A stretch of DNA of 20,349 nucleotides from Chara braunii (Eukaryota > Streptophyta > Charophyceae > Charales > Characeae). The stretch spans positions 1,276,169-1,296,517 of the forward strand of contig BFEA01000382.1 in NCBI GenBank assembly GCA_003427395.1. The letters are read 5' to 3'. Below the pieces are notes generated by a model. It was not told the origin of the DNA, made no database searches, and saw only the letters and a list, made by a program, of their open reading frames with translations. A program made the position numbers and the translations under genes. The first letter of the stretch is position 1. Every line of letters starts with the position of its first letter. Of this stretch, positions 17,970 through 20,349 are shown piece after piece.

Positions 17970-18900
17970 GATTTGAACTCTATCACATAATTCCTTTCTG
18001 AATTGAATGAATGGTATCGCTTGTGATGGCTAGGAACATGGGGTTCATAAAACGAAGGAAACTAAGTAGAATCGCAGGGATGAAGGGACGAAGAATGAAC
18101 TTTGTTCGTCGCCTGGACCGACTGGGCAGCGGACTAACAGTTAGATCACGGTAGGAGTTAGGCAGTAGATCGATGACATGCACAAAACTTTGGGTTACAA
18201 GTCTAGAAGGGATCTTCTATGACCCAAAAAGAGGACGCTGAGATTCTTTCAGACCATGTTGTGTTTACAGGTTCATCACTCTTGGAGAATACTACGGAAA
18301 AAAACCGTAAGGAACTGCAATTCTGTTATCATTTGGATAACAGGTCGGTAGAACTCTTACTCAACTTCCACATGGCTTGATACCCACACCTAAGACAAGA
18401 CCTAAGAAAGAAACAGATAAATCTTCCCCCTGTATCTATGCCTAAAATTGTCCAAATCACATTCGGAGGTCTTTGAAACTGTGAAGGGCTGGGGTAAAAG
18501 GAGTCAGGTTTAGGAAGGAATGTTGTCTTCAAGGTTTTGGGGCGTGAGTGGCTTGCTATGAATGGGTTAAAGGTTGACGCTTGTAGCGCATTCTGTGTCT
18601 GCATCTGTATGCGTGTATGTGATTTCTTGCATCTGCAAAGGTGTTGGACTGTATTCTGAATTTGGGATCATTTGGGATATTCGGACGACGGGACACAACA
18701 ATTGTGAAAGTGAGGTCCACCGCTCATACAGCTCCCATGATTGACCAACATACTTATATATATCTGTGACTAAAATCGTAGTTGGTCTGAGCTTGGAGAA
18801 CTATTGTCTAGAAGCTTGTTTGAGATATTGAGAGAATGAGAGATTACTAAAGTGTTTCGACCCTGACTGTCTTAAATGGTTAATTAAGTAAACATAGAGT
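17970..18900. other. No gene seen
   Basis: Only short frames without motifs. The sole clear structure is a perfect hairpin at 18323-18343, CTGTTATC-ATTTG-GATAACAG. Confidence 0.45.
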
Positions 18901-19151
18901 TATTGTCATAGTTGCTAAGTGTGGAAGACAGTCCGAACAAGTCGACACGAAGAGTCAGCACCTCGGGGCACGACAAACGGGTCAGTCCTAAGGCGTTTTA
19001 CTGCGCGTATGCCTATGCTACGACGATCGAGAAAACGACCCCGGCTGGCCTACCTCTGCGATTGCATGTAAAAGCCTTCGTACGTGGGTCAGTAGCTCAG
19101 CATGGATACGCCCACCTAAGGGATGGTGACCGCTCCCGCAGGTGGAGGTAA

Positions 19152-19205
19152 TGTTGTACCTCGCGGGATCCCTAACCTGTCGTAGGGAATCGCGAGAGGT
19201 ACAGC
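19152..19205. other. Strong imperfect hairpin, about 23 to 27 bp stem
   Basis: TGTTGTACCTC pairs with GAGGTACAGCA at the base (one G-T pair). CGCG-type pairing follows, then ATCCCTA with TAGGGA-T around the loop ACCTGTCG. It lies in a GC-rich island (18930-19340) with a 79-codon open frame (18912-19151) that lacks an ATG and any motif. Confidence 0.6.
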
Positions 19206-19379
19206 ACGCGCGCACGATCGGAGTGGTATTCTCGTTGAGGTGACAAAAGAGACTCCTGCGTGACACGACCATGAGGTTCGACACAAAAACTACTTTGCGT
19301 CTGGGTGTGGGACCGCCGCGCGCGACAGCGCGTTGTCGATTGTCACGGGGAGCCAGGGTGGACTCAGAAAGGAAGGCGG

Positions 19380-20349
19380 GTAGAAATGAAGTCTAACAAA
19401 ATTTCGAAAATAAATCAAGAAACTTTGAGTCGAGTTGAGGGAGAAAGAGTAAAATTCCAATTTGGGTAAGAAAAATATAGTTTTTTTAGCAGAATATAAA
19501 GTGAAGCATGCAAAAGAAATTCGCGAAGTCAAAATAAAATTCCAAAATTATTTGGACGTAAATTCAAAATTGGAATTTAATTAAAAAAAATCACAGATAT
19601 TTCATAAATTTCGTGAAAATTGTTGGAAGTTTGGGTAGGTGATAAAAAAGATAAGGATGAATTCAGAAAACGGATTTGAGAGAAAACAAAAAATATCTTG
19701 CAGTATTTCCAAAATTAAAAGAAATTCGAAGGTTATTTGAAATAAAAATAAAAAACTAATTCCTAAATTAGGAGTTTAAAATGAAATGACATAAGGAATT
19801 AATGATATCAAGTGTTGTAAGTCGAGAAACATTTCGAAATTATTTAGATGAAATTAAGAAAATCTATCAACATGTTGTAAGAATTAAGAGGAATTTCTAA
19901 AAAAAATTAAAAGAATTTCAACAGGACAGAAAGGAGAAATTTGGTAAATTCCAAAAGTTATTTCATGAATTTCTGAAAGGAATTGAATTTTAAAAAATAA
20001 ATAACGAAAAGAATTTGGTAAAAAAAAAAAATTCACGTAACTTTTGAACAAGAACGCTGGAAATATTTCCGTTCACGGCATTGGTAGAAAAGAGAATGAT
20101 CGTTAATCCGACCGTATTAGGTATGAATTCCAGACGATAGTATGGACAACATTATGATAGACGCACGAGGAGAGGAAATACGTGTTATGCACAATATAAA
20201 TTTTAGATATTGCGACCTATTAGGTGGGATGGTAGAGGAGGGAAAAAGGAATGGCGAGGAGATAGAAGAAGATAAAAAAAAATAAGATCTTTGGAGGAGA
20301 TCGACAAGATGAAGGAAGGGAATTCGTAAGAGGGAGAGTCGGGGGGGAA
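19380..20349. other. AT-rich tail with degenerate AAATTCNAAA..TTATTT repeats
   Basis: No gene. Motifs like AATTCCAAAATTATTT recur at about 19540, 19725, 19832 and 19947 at irregular spacing. The final 130 bp is purine-rich and ends in a G run at the window edge. Confidence 0.5.

Noticed and set aside
19092-19150. TAGCTCAGCATGG resembles a tRNA A box
   Set aside because: No B box or T-arm follows at tRNA spacing, and no cloverleaf forms.

Overview
The window looks like repeat-rich nuclear DNA of a eukaryote with a large, sparsely coding genome. The evidence is the absence of any operon or Shine-Dalgarno layout, the many long microsatellites ((ATT)n, (AAAT)n, (GT)n), long homopurine tracts, decayed transposon genes, a fragment with eukaryotic-type 18S rRNA sequence, and tRNA-like Pol III promoter elements. 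I cannot place the organism firmly. The mix of a DUF7869-like gene, a coiled-coil/zinc-knuckle gag-like gene and no intact cellular gene would fit a charophyte-type alga or another TE-laden genome, but that is only a guess. No gene in the window is intact.

Bases 1-3200: an array of short palindromes (CGTGTT-S-AACACG, about 106-680) lies upstream of a plus-strand gene at about 984-2939. That gene resembles the DUF7869/transposase-like family. It is broken by three stops that are all in one frame, and it is followed by a 98-bp tandem AT-rich repeat (2988-3190). Together these look like a dead DNA transposon.

Bases 3297-5855: three tandem minus-strand copies of one unrecognised, roughly 255-residue, two-part protein family. 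Each copy spans about 755-770 bp and each is disabled by different lesions. Facing away from them on the plus strand (6189-7561) is a gag-like gene: acidic and lysine-rich N-terminus, long coiled coil, CCHC zinc knuckle. It has one in-frame TGA and a one-base slip in an A5 run exactly at the zinc knuckle. No pol follows it.

Bases 7562-10170: no gene, but a cluster of structured elements. There is an 11-bp inverted repeat at 8468-8553 and a tRNA T-arm-like remnant near 8990. A run of nested hairpins at 9434-9673 contains A- and B-box-like Pol III signals at exact tRNA spacing and ends in T8. A minus-strand tRNA-like sequence (9701-9757) carries a perfect B box.

Bases 10170-16440: low-complexity and duplicated DNA. 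It holds purine-rich tracts, an (AAAT)n run, a 102-bp tandem duplication, an 18S rRNA 5'-end fragment (11851 on), a roughly 420-bp duplicated unit with minus-strand exon-like segments that each end in (ATT)n, and a duplicated block of CAGAC/CACAGTGACA minisatellites.

Bases 16440-20349: a five-unit, roughly 160-bp higher-order satellite (16930-17740). Each unit contains three hairpin-forming subrepeats that all keep a 4-nt AGTA bulge. It is followed by a possible three-way-junction fold, isolated strong hairpins (18323-18343 and 19152-19205), and an AT-rich tail without genes.
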